Part shown: in pieces, positions 5,312 to 5,435 of the stretch
Layout of the letters: each line of letters starts with the position of its first letter
Position numbering within the stretch: position 1 is the stretch's first letter
The notes under the pieces: model-generated
Seen by the model: only the letters and a program-made list of their open reading frames with translations
Database searches by the model: none
Told to the model about the DNA's origin: nothing
Source of the DNA: Candidatus Dadabacteria bacterium
GTDB taxonomy: Bacteria; J088
Assembly: GCA_003695505.1 (NCBI GenBank)
Contig: RFIY01000162.1
Span: 1 to 5,435, forward strand
Direction: 5' to 3'
Length of the DNA stretch: 5,435 nucleotides
Translations under genes and position numbers: made by a program

Positions 5312-5435
5312 TTGAAGCTGCTCGCCGTTGGAGACATTCATCTGGGTCGCCGCCCGAGATTGCCGGAGGGAGCACAGGACGTCGACGCAACGCCCGCCGA
5401 AGCCTGGCGACGCACGGTCAATTACGCGCTCGACA
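5312..5435 (+). CDS. DNA repair exonuclease SbcD/Mre11-like, N-terminal fragment (3' end outside window)
   Basis: Only the first 41 residues are present. The product begins (M)KLLAVGDIHLGRRPRLPEG, which is the N-terminal strand and first metal-binding motif of calcineurin-like metallophosphoesterases; D8 and H10 form the DxH pair that binds manganese in SbcD/Mre11 nucleases. The DIHLG form, directly at the N-terminus, with PAEAWRRTVNYALD helix downstream, is typical of the DNA repair exonuclease group that pairs with an SbcC/Rad50-like ATPase to process DNA ends and hairpins. That partner would be expected just downstream, outside the window. Translation starts with TTG, supported by AGGAGA 9 nt upstream; no in-frame ATG is available nearby. 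It is divergent from the lipoprotein gene with 117 bp between starts. Other metallophosphoesterases cannot be fully excluded from so short a fragment. Confidence 0.75.
   Translation, partial: MKLLAVGDIHLGRRPRLPEGAQDVDATPAEAWRRTVNYALD

Overview
The window is GC-rich and gene-dense, about 5.4 kb, with strong codon-position bias that leaves long spurious antisense frames. The layout, the use of ATG and TTG starts, Shine-Dalgarno sites and a bacterial lipoprotein signal indicate a Gram-negative bacterium. A GC-rich proteobacterium is my best guess, but nothing in the window fixes the genus.

Layout from left to right. (1) Positions 1-324 (+) hold the C-terminal 107 residues of a cytochrome P450, identified by its heme-thiolate loop. 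(2) An 81-bp AT-rich gap carries a good sigma70-like promoter and a perfect 7+7 inverted repeat lying over the predicted transcription start. (3) Positions 406-1095 (+) encode a membrane-bound di-iron fatty acid hydroxylase / sterol desaturase superfamily protein with all its histidine boxes. (4) A 73-bp gap has two overlapping GC hairpins. (5) Positions 1169-2383 (+) encode an unrecognised polytopic membrane protein with a beta-rich soluble insert that looks arrestin-like. (6) After a gap of only 12 bp, a large lipoprotein gene converges on it (2396-5194, -). Its product, 932 residues, looks like a GH94/GH36-type (alpha/alpha)6-barrel glycosidase or phosphorylase. (7) A 117-bp divergent intergenic region holds two mirrored extended -10 elements and a tandem 11-bp repeat. 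(8) Positions 5312-5435 (+) begin an SbcD/Mre11-type DNA repair nuclease, cut by the window end.

How the parts may fit together. The P450 and the di-iron hydroxylase are neighbouring oxygenases on one strand and could act on a shared lipid or isoprenoid substrate, but the second gene has its own promoter, so this is only a suggestion. The membrane protein and the lipoprotein are convergent and share no visible regulation. The lipoprotein gene and the sbcD-like gene are divergent with look-alike -10 elements, and the lipoprotein mRNA is predicted to be almost leaderless. I saw no tRNA, rRNA, CRISPR array, insertion sequence or phage gene. The least described parts are the lipid-anchored GH94-like enzyme and the membrane protein.
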